Assembly (NCBI GenBank): GCA_004154925.1
Contig: QJNS01000019.1
Span: 186,001 to 250,000 of the forward strand
Origin: Monosporascus cannonballus
Taxonomy: Eukaryota > Ascomycota > Sordariomycetes > Xylariales
Direction: 5' to 3'
DNA: 64,000 bases
Shown: positions 48,799-58,299 of the stretch, piece after piece
How the letters are laid out: each line of letters opens with the position of its first letter
How positions within the stretch are numbered: the first letter of the stretch is position 1
The notes under the pieces: generated by a model
What the model was told of the DNA's origin: nothing
What the model saw: the letters and a program-made list of their open reading frames with translations, nothing else
Databases searched by the model: none
Program-made: the position numbers and the translations under genes

Positions 48799-49236
48799 TC
48801 AGGCAATCTTTTCTTCGTCTTCAGCACTCTGATGCTTATTCTGCTTGTACATTCTATTCGCTTGGCGGAGGGACTCGTTCCTCTTGTGTAAGTTATGTAT
48901 GTCGTCTTGCTGATAACTGACGTTTTTCGTTAGCCGCTCTATTGTGTCTAGCCTTCCCGCCGCCTCTTCGACGCGCTCAGTCAAGGTCTATTTCATGTCA
49001 TTCACACTGTTTTCGAGATCCTGCATTCGTAAGTCAATTTCGTTGACCGCGGCGTTGAGCCTCTGGAGAAGGTCTAGGGTCGAAACTCTCTGTCCGACTG
49101 GCTGCGTCGACGACGTTGTTATCTCTGACTTGACGAATGTGTCCGGCGTTGAGGTCAAGTTGTAGTTGGTTCTTCTAGGAACCCGGAGCTTAGCTCCTGG
49201 AAAGATGGGGGCTACCCCTATTCGAGGTAGCGAATA
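48799..49236 (-). pseudogene. Coiled-coil protein fragment with one in-frame TAG
   Basis: The minus strand is open from 49236 to the stop near 48799 except for one TAG after DLENSVNDMK. The frame continues directly with TLTERVEEAAGRLDTIERL and further heptads (QQDDIHNLHKRNESLRQANRMYKQNK). The TAG could come from CAG by a single C-to-T change. No start codon with a credible N-terminus was found, so it is either a broken gene or the tail of a longer coiled-coil or retroelement Gag-like protein. Not recognised as a family. Confidence 0.45.
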
Positions 49237-49279
49237 CTAAGCATTCTTCCTTACCCTTTTATAACATTCCATATCCTTT

Positions 49280-49500
49280 CCATGTGTTGCTATTATTCAT
49301 CCTTTGATTATTTAGTGAAATAATGGATTGATAAGTAAATGGTTTGCTTATTCATACGGTTATTCACCAATGTCAGTAGCACAGCTCCCCCCCAAGCAGT
49401 TGCAGGAATTCCATAGCATTTTATATAGCTTGACAGTACATGTCGACACTTCTTGGGTTTGCCCTACACGCTTTTTCATATAATTTCTTCCAGTGTAGCC
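49280..49500 (-). repeat. Long direct repeat, copy A
   Basis: Shares with 51540-51770, in the same orientation, the blocks TAATGGATT, GGTTATTCACCAAT, a C-tract (CCCCCCC), CCATAGC, CCCTACAC and TTTTTCATA. The complement contains a purine tract followed by GGTGAATAACC, which suggests the polypurine tract and terminal-repeat start of a retroelement read on the minus strand. Divergence is substantial. Confidence 0.55.
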
Positions 49501-50607
49501 CATTCTTTTGTCTTAAATCTTGCATTTTTGCTGATCGGTGGCGCAGTCTGGCCGGTGATAGATGGGAATGGTGGTGCCGCCATGACCGCGGATGTGGCTG
49601 ATCTCTGTGCCATCTTCGGTGCCGGTGGCATCGTCGACTGACGTAGAGCTGCCAGCTGTAAAGGCGTCAATTTGTTCCCAATGGCTGCCTCAGTCGCCGG
49701 TGATTGGTGCATCTTAGGAAGATTCGCGTCCTGTTTCATTTCTGGCACCACACGCCGGGTGCCGCACGAGAACCTCTGCCCAGTGAGTTTTTCAAGCCTA
49801 CACTCGTTATCTTGCATGAGCAAGCCATGCAAAGGGGATGGCCACTATCATGACGCTGGAATCGTTCCCTTCGGTGGAGGCTGCAGTCCTCGTTGGAGAC
49901 ATCGCCCAGCTGGGTCATGTTGTCAGGACGGAGAAGACCGGAAAAGACGAAAGAGAAGGCTTCATGGCTCGGTTCGCCAGACAGCTCAAACTATCCTTGT
50001 TGGAGAGGGCTGATAGATCCGGTGCCGCTTGTCGAGGCCTCACGATCATCATCACTCGTACGGCAATCTCACTGAACTCTTGTCACGACAATTTTACGAT
50101 GGCAAGATGACGACTGGAAGTGAAGAGCAATGGTCTGCTCCCGTTAAAGTCGTTTCGAGTGGGCTGCGAACAATCCACCCGTCCACTGCACTAACGTTGA
50201 AGTGTAATCGGTTTATCCTTGACATTGACAAACTCTGAGGAGAGAAGTGTCGGAACCTTTTTCACTAATCCTGTCCATGTGACAGCGGTGTTGGGATTAG
50301 CAAGCAAGCTACTCGGCAACTCAGACTTCGTCGACCTTGATGGAAAACCCGGACGCATCGGCATATTCGCGTCCTACAAGGCTCAGCTGTCATTGTACAT
50401 CCACCGACTAAATAACGACAAGGTCTATCATCGTGCTGATACCCTGGACTGGAACCGCATCGACATCCGCACTCCGGACGGGTCACAGGGCCACGAAGTC
50501 AATGTCGCATTCATAGATCCCGTACGCAGTAAGTATCCTGGTTTCATCGGCGAGAAGAAGCGAAATTGCTTTGCAACAACTCGTGGTAACCAAGGAGAGG
50601 TTTGCCT

Positions 50608-50615
50608 ATTACGAG
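50608..50615. repeat. 8-bp target-site duplication of the hAT MITE (left)
   Basis: ATTACGAG directly precedes the element; the same octamer follows it at 51159-51166. Confidence 0.9.
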
Positions 50616-51158
50616 TAGGGTGAGGGAATGGGTACCCGTGGGTGACCCATGAGGACCCATGGGTCTTCATGGGTACCCATCGACTACCCATCCAAATCGG
50701 TGGGTACCCGCGGGTACCCATCAGATTTGCCAAGGATCCATTGGGTACCCATTGGGTCTTGCCAAGGACCCGCGGGTATCCAATGGGTCCTTGGCATCGA
50801 TTATTTCATGATTATTTCATTGTTTTAAAACTTTATATTATGTTTATAATTTGAATATATTAAATGTATTTGATATTTTTAATATATTTATCGTAAAAAT
50901 TTATTATATATAAATATAATGCATTTAATAATTATATATTTAATTATATATTTAATCATATTTTGAATATTTTGAATATTTTGAATATTTTTTTTATTGT
51001 GATGGGTCTTGATGGGTCCTTGGCATTACCCACTGGGTACCCGCGGGTAATTCTGACTCGCGCCAAGGACCCATGGGTGACCCATGGGTCCTTGGCACTA
51101 CCCGCGGGTACCCGTGGGCCGTGGGTAATTTTCGGTGGGTGGTTCCTCCCTCACCCTA
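50616..51158. mobile_element. Non-autonomous hAT-type MITE, 543 bp
   Basis: Ends are perfect inverted repeats TAGGGTGAGGGA (50616-50627) and TCCCTCACCCTA (51147-51158), flanked by the 8-bp duplication ATTACGAG. An 8-bp TSD with a TAGGG-type end is the hallmark of the hAT superfamily. Subterminal regions (50630-50790 and 51003-51120) are built from many copies of GGGTACCC, GGGTACCCGCGGGTA and ATGGGTCCTTGG in both orientations. The centre (50805-51000) is AT-rich with an ATTTTGAAT tandem repeat. It has no coding capacity. It shows no obvious RIP, in contrast to the long elements in the window. Confidence 0.93.
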
Positions 51159-51539
51159 ATTACGAGAAGCATCCTTCAAGAACCGCCACCCGCCAGCCGT
51201 CAATCGCGACACGCGCGAGATCCATGATATCTACCACCCCCATCGCAGGAAAAAGCAGCTGATTGTTACAGAGTTCTGCCTCTGTTGTGGTGATCTCGGC
51301 CATACCATTACAGGGTGTTCGGAAAAACCGCGATGCGACTTTTGTAATAGGGTTGATCATGACAGATCCGCCTGCCCGCAACTCAAGTGCAAAGCATTTG
51401 GCGCTCTCGGACACCTCAATCACGAATTCAAGGCCGTTCATCTTTAAACCCTGCAACGGATCTAGGAATCCGGAGTTTTTCTTCGGGGAAAAGCGGCCAC
51501 TACTATACGAGGTGGTGTAGGCTAGGGAAATCATTCCGT

Positions 51540-51770
51540 CCTTCTAATATTCACCCCTTGATAAATATATAAATAATGGATTAATCAGTGAATTATTCGT
51601 TTAATATATGGTTATTCACCAATTTATATAGCCCAATATCCCCCCAGCTGTTGCTATGGGTCCATAGCGTTGATATAAACTTAGTGAATATAGTCACTCA
51701 CAACACACCTTGAGTATTCCTTGATTCTTGGATGAACCTACCCTACACTATTTTTCATACAAGTCCTTGA
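51540..51770 (-). repeat. Long direct repeat, copy B
   Basis: Second copy of the repeat at 49280-49500, about 2.26 kb downstream. The complement also carries GAGCTAACCGTCAAGGACTTGTATGAAAA-type sequence (described here by position, 51748-51776) that aligns with the end of the minus-strand frame at copy A, where IYEKACR corresponds to LYEK.CR. Both copies therefore hold the same coding end plus downstream repeat. Confidence 0.5.
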
Positions 51771-52219
51771 CGGTTAGCTCTTTCTATATCTCAGGCAACC
51801 TCACCTTCCGTCTCAAATTCCTGCAACAAAAAGGGTTACAAGTCCTCGGGATGCACGAGGAACGCGTGGTAGAATAATTACGGCGCTGATCCAAAGAAAC
51901 TCTAGCCAAAACATCCTGCCAGTGCTCATTTCACCGTATCAAATATTACAAGCACACAGCCGTGACCAGCCTTGGTAAAAGTGGCAGAGACATCTGCGGC
52001 GTGTTTGCTAATGCCCTTTTCCTACTACGCTTACAGCAAGCTCTTCGCTACCTTGACACCGCCGGAACAGGTGAGAACGCAGTCTGTACACAAGACGGTT
52101 ATGAGCAACTCGGCCGAGACCAGGTGATCTATATCAGTTTACCTTATAAATAAGCTATAAGCGCGTGTGCAGATCAGCTAACAGCACTGGCCGCCGCGTG
52201 CCCTCCCTGGGGTATCTTC
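51771..52219. other. Decayed sequence, short frame only
   Basis: A 63-codon plus-strand frame (51962-52153) with RDICGVFANALFLLRLQQALRYL could be a fragment of a coding gene, but I do not recognise it. Confidence 0.3.
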
Positions 52220-52441
52220 TGTTGTGAGACCCTGCATCACACACAGAAGCATATAACTGAAGAAAAGGTGTATTAAAGGTTGCATGACCTCTGGAAGGTC
52301 CTCTGTAAAAGGTGAAGGTGGTGAACCCTCCTTAAATACATATAAAAGCAGTGGTACCCAAGAGATAATAATACCGGATTAACCGAAGCAATTTCCACTA
52401 GCTTGTTAGCTAACTAAGCCATGGCGCTGCTAGGTTCAACA
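52220..52441 (-). mobile_element. 3' LTR of the minus-strand copia element, about 222 bp
   Basis: Begins TGTTGTGAGACC and ends GGTTCAACA on the plus strand, so it has TGTTG...CAACA inverted ends. Immediately beyond it at 52442-52453 lies CACCCCCCCAGC; its complement GCTGGGGGGGTG is a polypurine tract placed exactly where the 3' LTR of a minus-strand LTR retrotransposon should start. A TATA-like ATATAAAAGCAG occurs within. It is little affected by RIP. I did not find the partner 5' LTR. Confidence 0.65.
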
Positions 52442-52616
52442 CACCCCCCCAGCTGTTAAGAATTAACAGCTGAAGCTTTTATGATACTGAGCAACTGCCC
52501 AAAAAGGAAATACCGTGGTAGTTAGCTTTTAACAAATAATAAATAAAACGCAAAAACGGAAACAAAAAGGGTGATTAGCATCTCGATTAACTAGGGAAGT
52601 TATTCGAGATACCAGA

Positions 52617-52686
52617 ATTTCTAACCGGATTCGAACCCATGTTTTCAGGTATTAGAACCTGACGTTATACCACTAGACTACAGAAG
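52617..52686 (-). tRNA. tRNA-like sequence or tRNA pseudogene
   Basis: The minus strand shows a Pol III A box (TAGTCTAGTGG) and a perfect B box (GGTTCGAATCC) at tRNA spacing. A CAGG...CCTG hairpin around TTCTAATA resembles the anticodon arm of tRNA-Arg(UCU). The acceptor ends pair only at TTCT/AGAA, the T-stem has mismatches, and the anticodon loop is 8 or 6 nt, so a functional tRNA is doubtful. It may be a degenerate tRNA or the head of a SINE. Confidence 0.45.
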
Positions 52687-52699
52687 CTTTATTAGAAAA

Positions 52700-55600
52700 C
52701 TTCCTTACTGACCCTACCTTTAAGATCGTTTAAAGACGAAAATAGCAACAATTTGTAAGGGAAAGAACGATAGGAAGGAAACGAGGACAATAACCTTCTG
52801 TTGCTGGGCAACGTCTGGGATAAATCAATATTTCCTAGGCTTCCCTTAGCCTTAAAATAACGTTCTGAAAATTCAACAGCTTAACGAACTTTTGATTCTG
52901 CTAAAGCTTTAAAGGCTTAATTAACCTATTTGCCATTATGGCGTTAATAGGCGTCCATTCGATCTTTATTTTTCTTATTACGTAAACTTTGCAAAATTAA
53001 TAATTATAAACGTTAACGTATTTTAACTTCGTAATTAAGCATATGGTTTTTTTAATAACTAGCCATATCGTCTGCTTATTATCCACCTGGATAACTAAGT
53101 TCTCGTTTAGCTTTAACCTAATAATCTTAAATAACTTTAACATAAAAAAAGCTTTTTTAACGATTTACGAAAGGGCTAAAAGCTTAGCTTCCGTACTCGA
53201 AGTGGTAATTATATTCTGCTTATTAACCCTTTATACGATAAGGCTACCGAAAAATAATAATACGAATCTCTGGAAACTTTTTCGGTTAGGGTTATCCGCA
53301 AATAAGACGTCGTTCGCGTATAGAAACGATCGTACGTTAGGATTTTCGTTACTTCCGAATTTTAAGGTTAGGGTACGTATAAAATAAACGTAAAAAATAA
53401 TTTCGTGAACAGCGTCAAAATATATAAGGCTAGGGTTTTTGTAATAGTAAAATAAATAAGAAACAGTTTTAGCCAAATCCGGGCGAATAGCGATAACTTT
53501 TTATAATAAGTTTTCGACCTTTTTGAAATGTAATTTCCTAAACGTTATTAACGTTTTACCTTAATATTTCTTAAAATCCTTTTATTTAAAAACTTTAAAA
53601 TAACGTTTTCCGAGTTTGGATAATTCGAAACGTATATATAGCTTTTCCCAGTAGGTATTTTGTAATAATTACAATTTCCTAATTACGCGGTTTTATAAAA
53701 TACGTATCTTAAGGAATTATTGTAAGTTCTTTAAATCGTTAATATAAAAACGTTATATTAGTTTCGTAAGAAATTTTTCAACGTATGTTATATTGCGAAT
53801 CCTGTATATTATGGCTATATTGTTAACGTAAAAAAATAACGTTAACCAGCTATTAATTATAATATATAGGTTATCCGGAACGGATTTTAGTTTCAGTTTC
53901 TTTAATCCTGTCGTTAGGTCCCGTTACCATAAAAATAGTAATCGCCTTAAGCCGTATAAGGTTTTCCGGAACCTCAAATAAAAATCCGGGCGTACGAATC
54001 CTTGTAAAAAGCGTACGTATATTAGCTTATCGAGGTCGTTATGTAAAAACGCGTTAACGGCGTTAAACTAACGAAACTTAAGGTTAAATCGGGCTGCTAT
54101 AGCTATGAATATGCGAAAGGATCTGTTTGCTAACGTAAAAACGTAGGCGTTAAAGTCCTTACGGAGCTGAAGGTTACCTTGGATAATAATCTTAGCTTTG
54201 AATTTTTGAAGTATTCCGTATTTGTTAAATTTATATATAAATACTTACATTAACGAAAGAATACCGTTAGAACTTACGTTTTAAATCGGTTTTTATAATA
54301 AGGTGACGGTAATTAATCATTTTATCCGATATATCTGATTTTATTCTTTTTGCATAGCCTTTTTCTAGTTTTCGGCATACTTATGCTATATGGCTTTTTG
54401 CCAATTTTTGGGAACAGCGGGAAAGTTAGTACGATATAGGTAATTATATTTAATTACAGTCGAAAAAATAACGTTAAAAGCGGTTAAATACGTATTGCGT
54501 TTTTCGAATGCTAATTTGTAACTAATATTAGCCGAAAGTAACTTTTTTCTTTTTCCGTTTCGCGTTTCAAAATCGATAATAATTATCTGATTTAAGAAAT
54601 CTAGCTTCGTACGTCGTTACCGTAGTTGAAAAGAACCTGGTAATGCATTTTGAACTTTATCCCGTAATAGTGCGTAATGTTATTAAAAATCTTTTTTAAG
54701 GGCTGGAGTAACTTTCGGTATAAGTAAATAAAGTTGTTTAACTTTACGTTCCGAATTGTCCGTTTTATTAGTAATACTTAAAACGTTTTTTTCGGAATTA
54801 TTATTAACTGCTAAATTAAAGGAATTTTTATCCGAAATAACTTTATAAGGATTATTAGATTTTATCCTTTTAATTTCTTATAAAGTTTTCTAATTAAGGG
54901 AATTTGTAATTACCATGATAATATTGTAAATAATTTTTTTAGGTTCGTTTTGTTTTGCCAAATTATCTACCTCCTTAATAATACCAGTTTCCAAAGGATT
55001 ACTGCTGAAGATAGCTTTAAACGTTCTTAAAAAGGTTATTGCTGTAGGTGAAATAAGGATATTGTCGATTTGGTCGTTTAGTTCCGCGATTTCGAGCGAA
55101 AATTTTTTCTATTCGCCTTAATACTTTTTCGTCTCGTCGAAAATAACGTCTCTAACGGTAATAACGCGTTATTACGAAAAAAATCCATACCCGATATATA
55201 TTGCTAGTTACGTATCCCATAAGGTAGCCGATATATATTCTGGGATTTATTTTCTTTAGGCGTTCTGCACCCTGACGGATAGCTTCCATAAACGCATAAG
55301 CCTTTGATCCGAAAAGTACGATATTCGTTACGTTTGCCTTTAAACCTTTTTCGGAAATAAGTATTTTATTTTTTTTAGTTAATTATTTATTAAAAACTTA
55401 AATAAGAGTTTTTTAACCTAAGGTATAAATAGATATGTAATTAGCGATATATATAGTTACTTTTATTACTTCCGGCTATAAATGGAAAAGGAGGTTATTA
55501 TTAATAATTAGGTAACGTACTTTCGTAATAATTACGCTTCCGGCGTATTTTTAAATGCTTACAGGCTTTTTGATATATAAAGGCGAAGGTTTATAGGAAA

Positions 55601-57300
55601 TATTTATATTAAAAAGTTATTTTCGAAATTTGTTCCTAAAGGAAATTTTGCTGTGTAATATGATCGTTTCAACCTTAATATAGAATTATTTCTTAAGGAA
55701 AATTATTGCGTTTATCAAAACGGTTAAAACGTATTTTTTCTGCTTTAAAGTATAATTAATCCTAGCCCTAATAACTGGACAAGTAATAATTAGCGCTTTC
55801 GTACGCCCGTCGAAAGCGTCGTTAAATTCGAAAAAATCAACGCATATTATGCTAAAAGGCTTATTTTCCTTAACCGGCTGTCGTCGTAATATTTTTTTCC
55901 GCGTTTTAACGACCTGATAATCCTAATATTAAATTGTTAAAGGCAAATAAATTTTTGTTCCAGTAATTACATATACCACCTTTTCGAATGCGCATAAGCC
56001 TAAATAAGTTAATTTTTAATGCCATATTATAACGTTTTCTTTTAAGGGTTTCAAAGGAAATCGAGAGTTGTTATCGTAAAACTTCTGCTGTAAAATTAGT
56101 TTCGGAAGTAAAAACTTTTAAATCAGGGGTTTCGGAACAAAATCTTTATTTTTGCTTTTAAGGATAATTTTATCCTTTAAATCGCTTTCGTTTTCCGAGA
56201 CGGTAATAGGAGGCTCTTTTTTGGTTATTACAAAAGTTATTAAAGTAATATTGTCGTTATTGTTTTTCGGCATTATTTTAACGTAATGTATAAGAGGTTA
56301 GCGTTCGATTTAATTAATTTTAGCCATTTTCGTACTTGATATCTTATAATATATGATATCGGTTTCGTAATTCTAATAAATCCCGGCCTGCTAAAAAAGT
56401 TTATACGAAATTAAGTTAATATATATCTTAAGAACATATAAATAGTTTTTCCAAAAAAAGGTATTGGACCTTTTTAATGGTATAATAAGCATGATTTTTC
56501 GTATACCTTTTCTTACGATATCGAAATACTTTTCTCCGGTTAAAAGTTTTTCGTTAACTTTAAGTAAATATAAATTAAAAAAATCAGCTTTACGATTTTC
56601 CATATAGAAGTTAAAATAAGTATTTAATAACGTAAACCTTTTTAGGCTATATCCGATAATAACGTTATTAGTTTATAAATCCGTAAAAAATCCTTTAAAG
56701 AAAAATATTAAAATTAATTAAAAGGCCGATAGCTTATCGTTATTTTAAACATGCTTAACGGCAGCCTTTAACCCGTAAATTCCGTTCGAAATACGTTTAT
56801 CCACCTTTTTTCTAATTTTAAGGTTTTCGGTTTATCTTAAAGGCCTAATTTTTTTACAAATATAAGGGCATTCCTTAAAGATATATAGTTCCCCATATAA
56901 ATACTTTTTCGTTAGGTGGCTATAACGATTATTGCCGTTATTCTTACGGCTGATATCGCGGTTATTAGCCCTTTTTATTTAATTAGGAGTCTTTTTATTT
57001 AAGGTGACGCCGAACGTTTCCCGTGATAATTATTTTGCGTTAATGCCTTAAGCTTTTTTTCAGCCTTATATAGCTTCGGAACCGTTTTACCAGCTTTTGT
57101 ACGGGTAATAGTTTAGCAAGGTTTTTACTTTCGAATATGGCTTTTTTTACCGTAATAGTCTGGGTAACAGAAAAGTCGGGTAAATAAATATTAACAGCTT
57201 TTAGGAAATCAAAGTGGCCGTAATAACCTGTAACGGCCGGAATTTAAAGCTTTGCGGTTTTAATATATATTTTTCAGTATATAAATAACTAAGTATTTAT
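52700..57300 (-). pseudogene. Ty1/copia retrotransposon relic, RIP-degraded
   Basis: On the minus strand, from high to low coordinates, a protease/pre-integrase segment lies at 56391-56603 (GEKYFDIV...NYLYVLKIYINLISYKL, comparable to the copia LKNVLYVPDIHTNLVS motif). It is followed by degraded integrase and reverse transcriptase. RNase H lies at 53231-53476, where FLYANDVLFADNPNRKSFQRFV matches the copia YSDADFAGDPDSRKSTSGY-type motif. The order PR-IN-RT-RH is diagnostic for copia. The 3' LTR is at 52220-52441. Stops are frequent, and composition is AT-rich with a CA/TG deficit, so it is inactive. Confidence 0.75.
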
Positions 57301-57369
57301 CTGGATCCTATTAGTTTTTAACCCTTGTTTATATCGAACGTTAACTTCGTAAATTCGAACGTTGTTATT

Positions 57370-57802
57370 TGTAACGAACCTGTTATACATCCACCTGGAG
57401 GTATGAGCAGTATCCGAAAAGGGTCTTGATTTGCAGGTAATAATAGGGCGAAGAATAATTTAGTAATCTGTTCGTTAAAGAGATTTAAAGACTTTTCCCT
57501 CAATTAGAAAACGGTGCAATTGCCTTTAGATTAAGAGCTTAGATTGATAGCTAAGGAACGAAAAACTAAGTAAGTGGCTATTTACATAAGAGACCTAAAC
57601 CTTATATATTCTTTTTATTCTTTATGTCTTTCATGGTATTTGGGGATCTCGAAAGACTATGGTGTTTGTCGTTTACGAATTTCCTGGTGTTTCTGGAGAT
57701 TGACAGAGACCCGAGGTTTATCCGATGGAAGATAGAGATCCCGAGCGTCTTTAATTTCCTAGGCCTCCTTTAGGCCTAGTAAAGTCCCTTTTGAACGTAA
57801 CA
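57370..57802 (-). mobile_element. Solo LTR (copy 3), 433 bp, TSD TTATT
   Basis: Plus strand begins TGTAACGAACCTG and ends GAACGTAACA, flanked by the perfect duplication TTATT at 57365-57369 and 57803-57807. The first roughly 230 bp are nearly identical to copy 2 and the complement of copy 1. The remainder (about 57610-57802, the U3 side) is unlike either and has no GATC array. It lies between the copia relic and the minus-strand chromovirus. No internal domain is attached. Confidence 0.92.
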
Positions 57803-58299
57803 TTATTCCCTTTTTTTCTAGGATTTTTGTCCCTAAAAATAAAAAAAATAAGTTCTTAATTTCTTTTCCTTTTTTGCGTTATAGTATTATATTTAACCAT
57901 ATCGGACAAATTTCGAAAACGTATCAAATTTTTTATTGAAAGTTATTACGAATTAATTAAATTAATTTTTTAATTTGGTTTCGAAATTATGCCGTATACG
58001 CGTTATTTCGAAAAAAAACTTTTTTGCAAAATATTAGAAAGTTAAAGGAATTATTAAAATTATTTGGCAGCTAATATTTAATTTTACGATAAAAACCATA
58101 TTTTGTTTTTATCGCTTAAAAATATCCGGGCCGAAAAGTTCCGGATAAACCGAAAAAAACGTTTAATTATTTAATAACTTTAAAAATTATTTAATCGTAT
58201 TATTCGGTTAGATCGTTAATTTAAATAATTATATTCCAAAAAGGTATTATTTATTTAAAAAGGGTTTAAAAATATGGATAAATTAAAAAAACGAGAAAA

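Larger units (their letters stand above)
49838..51447 (+). pseudogene. UPF1-like SF1 helicase with CCHC zinc knuckles, truncated and interrupted
   Basis: The 5' part begins at about 49838 with AAVLVGDIAQLG (helicase motif III region, GD...Q). An ELLSRQFYDGKM stretch follows in another frame (about 50050-50110). Then come GRIGIFASYKAQ, RTPDGSQGHEVNVAFID and CFATTRGNQG (50360-50600), matching helicase motifs V and VI of the UPF1/NAM7-like SF1 family, although the usual ATTRAR is changed to ATTRGN. A 543-bp hAT-type MITE then interrupts it. Beyond the MITE the same frame continues and encodes two CX2CX4HX4C zinc knuckles (51277-51318, 51331-51372) and a degenerate third, ending at TAA 51445-51447. 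The Walker A half is missing, and at least two frame changes occur, so it is a pseudogene. It is probably derived from a mobile or multicopy helicase family. Confidence 0.75.

Noticed and set aside
50630..51130. Repeats resembling a CRISPR or satellite array
   Set aside because: Units are of both orientations and unequal spacing inside TIR ends with an 8-bp TSD, so they are subterminal repeats of a hAT MITE.
57318..57503. 61-codon minus-strand frame
   Set aside because: Lies across the edge of the solo LTR and is LTR sequence, not a gene.
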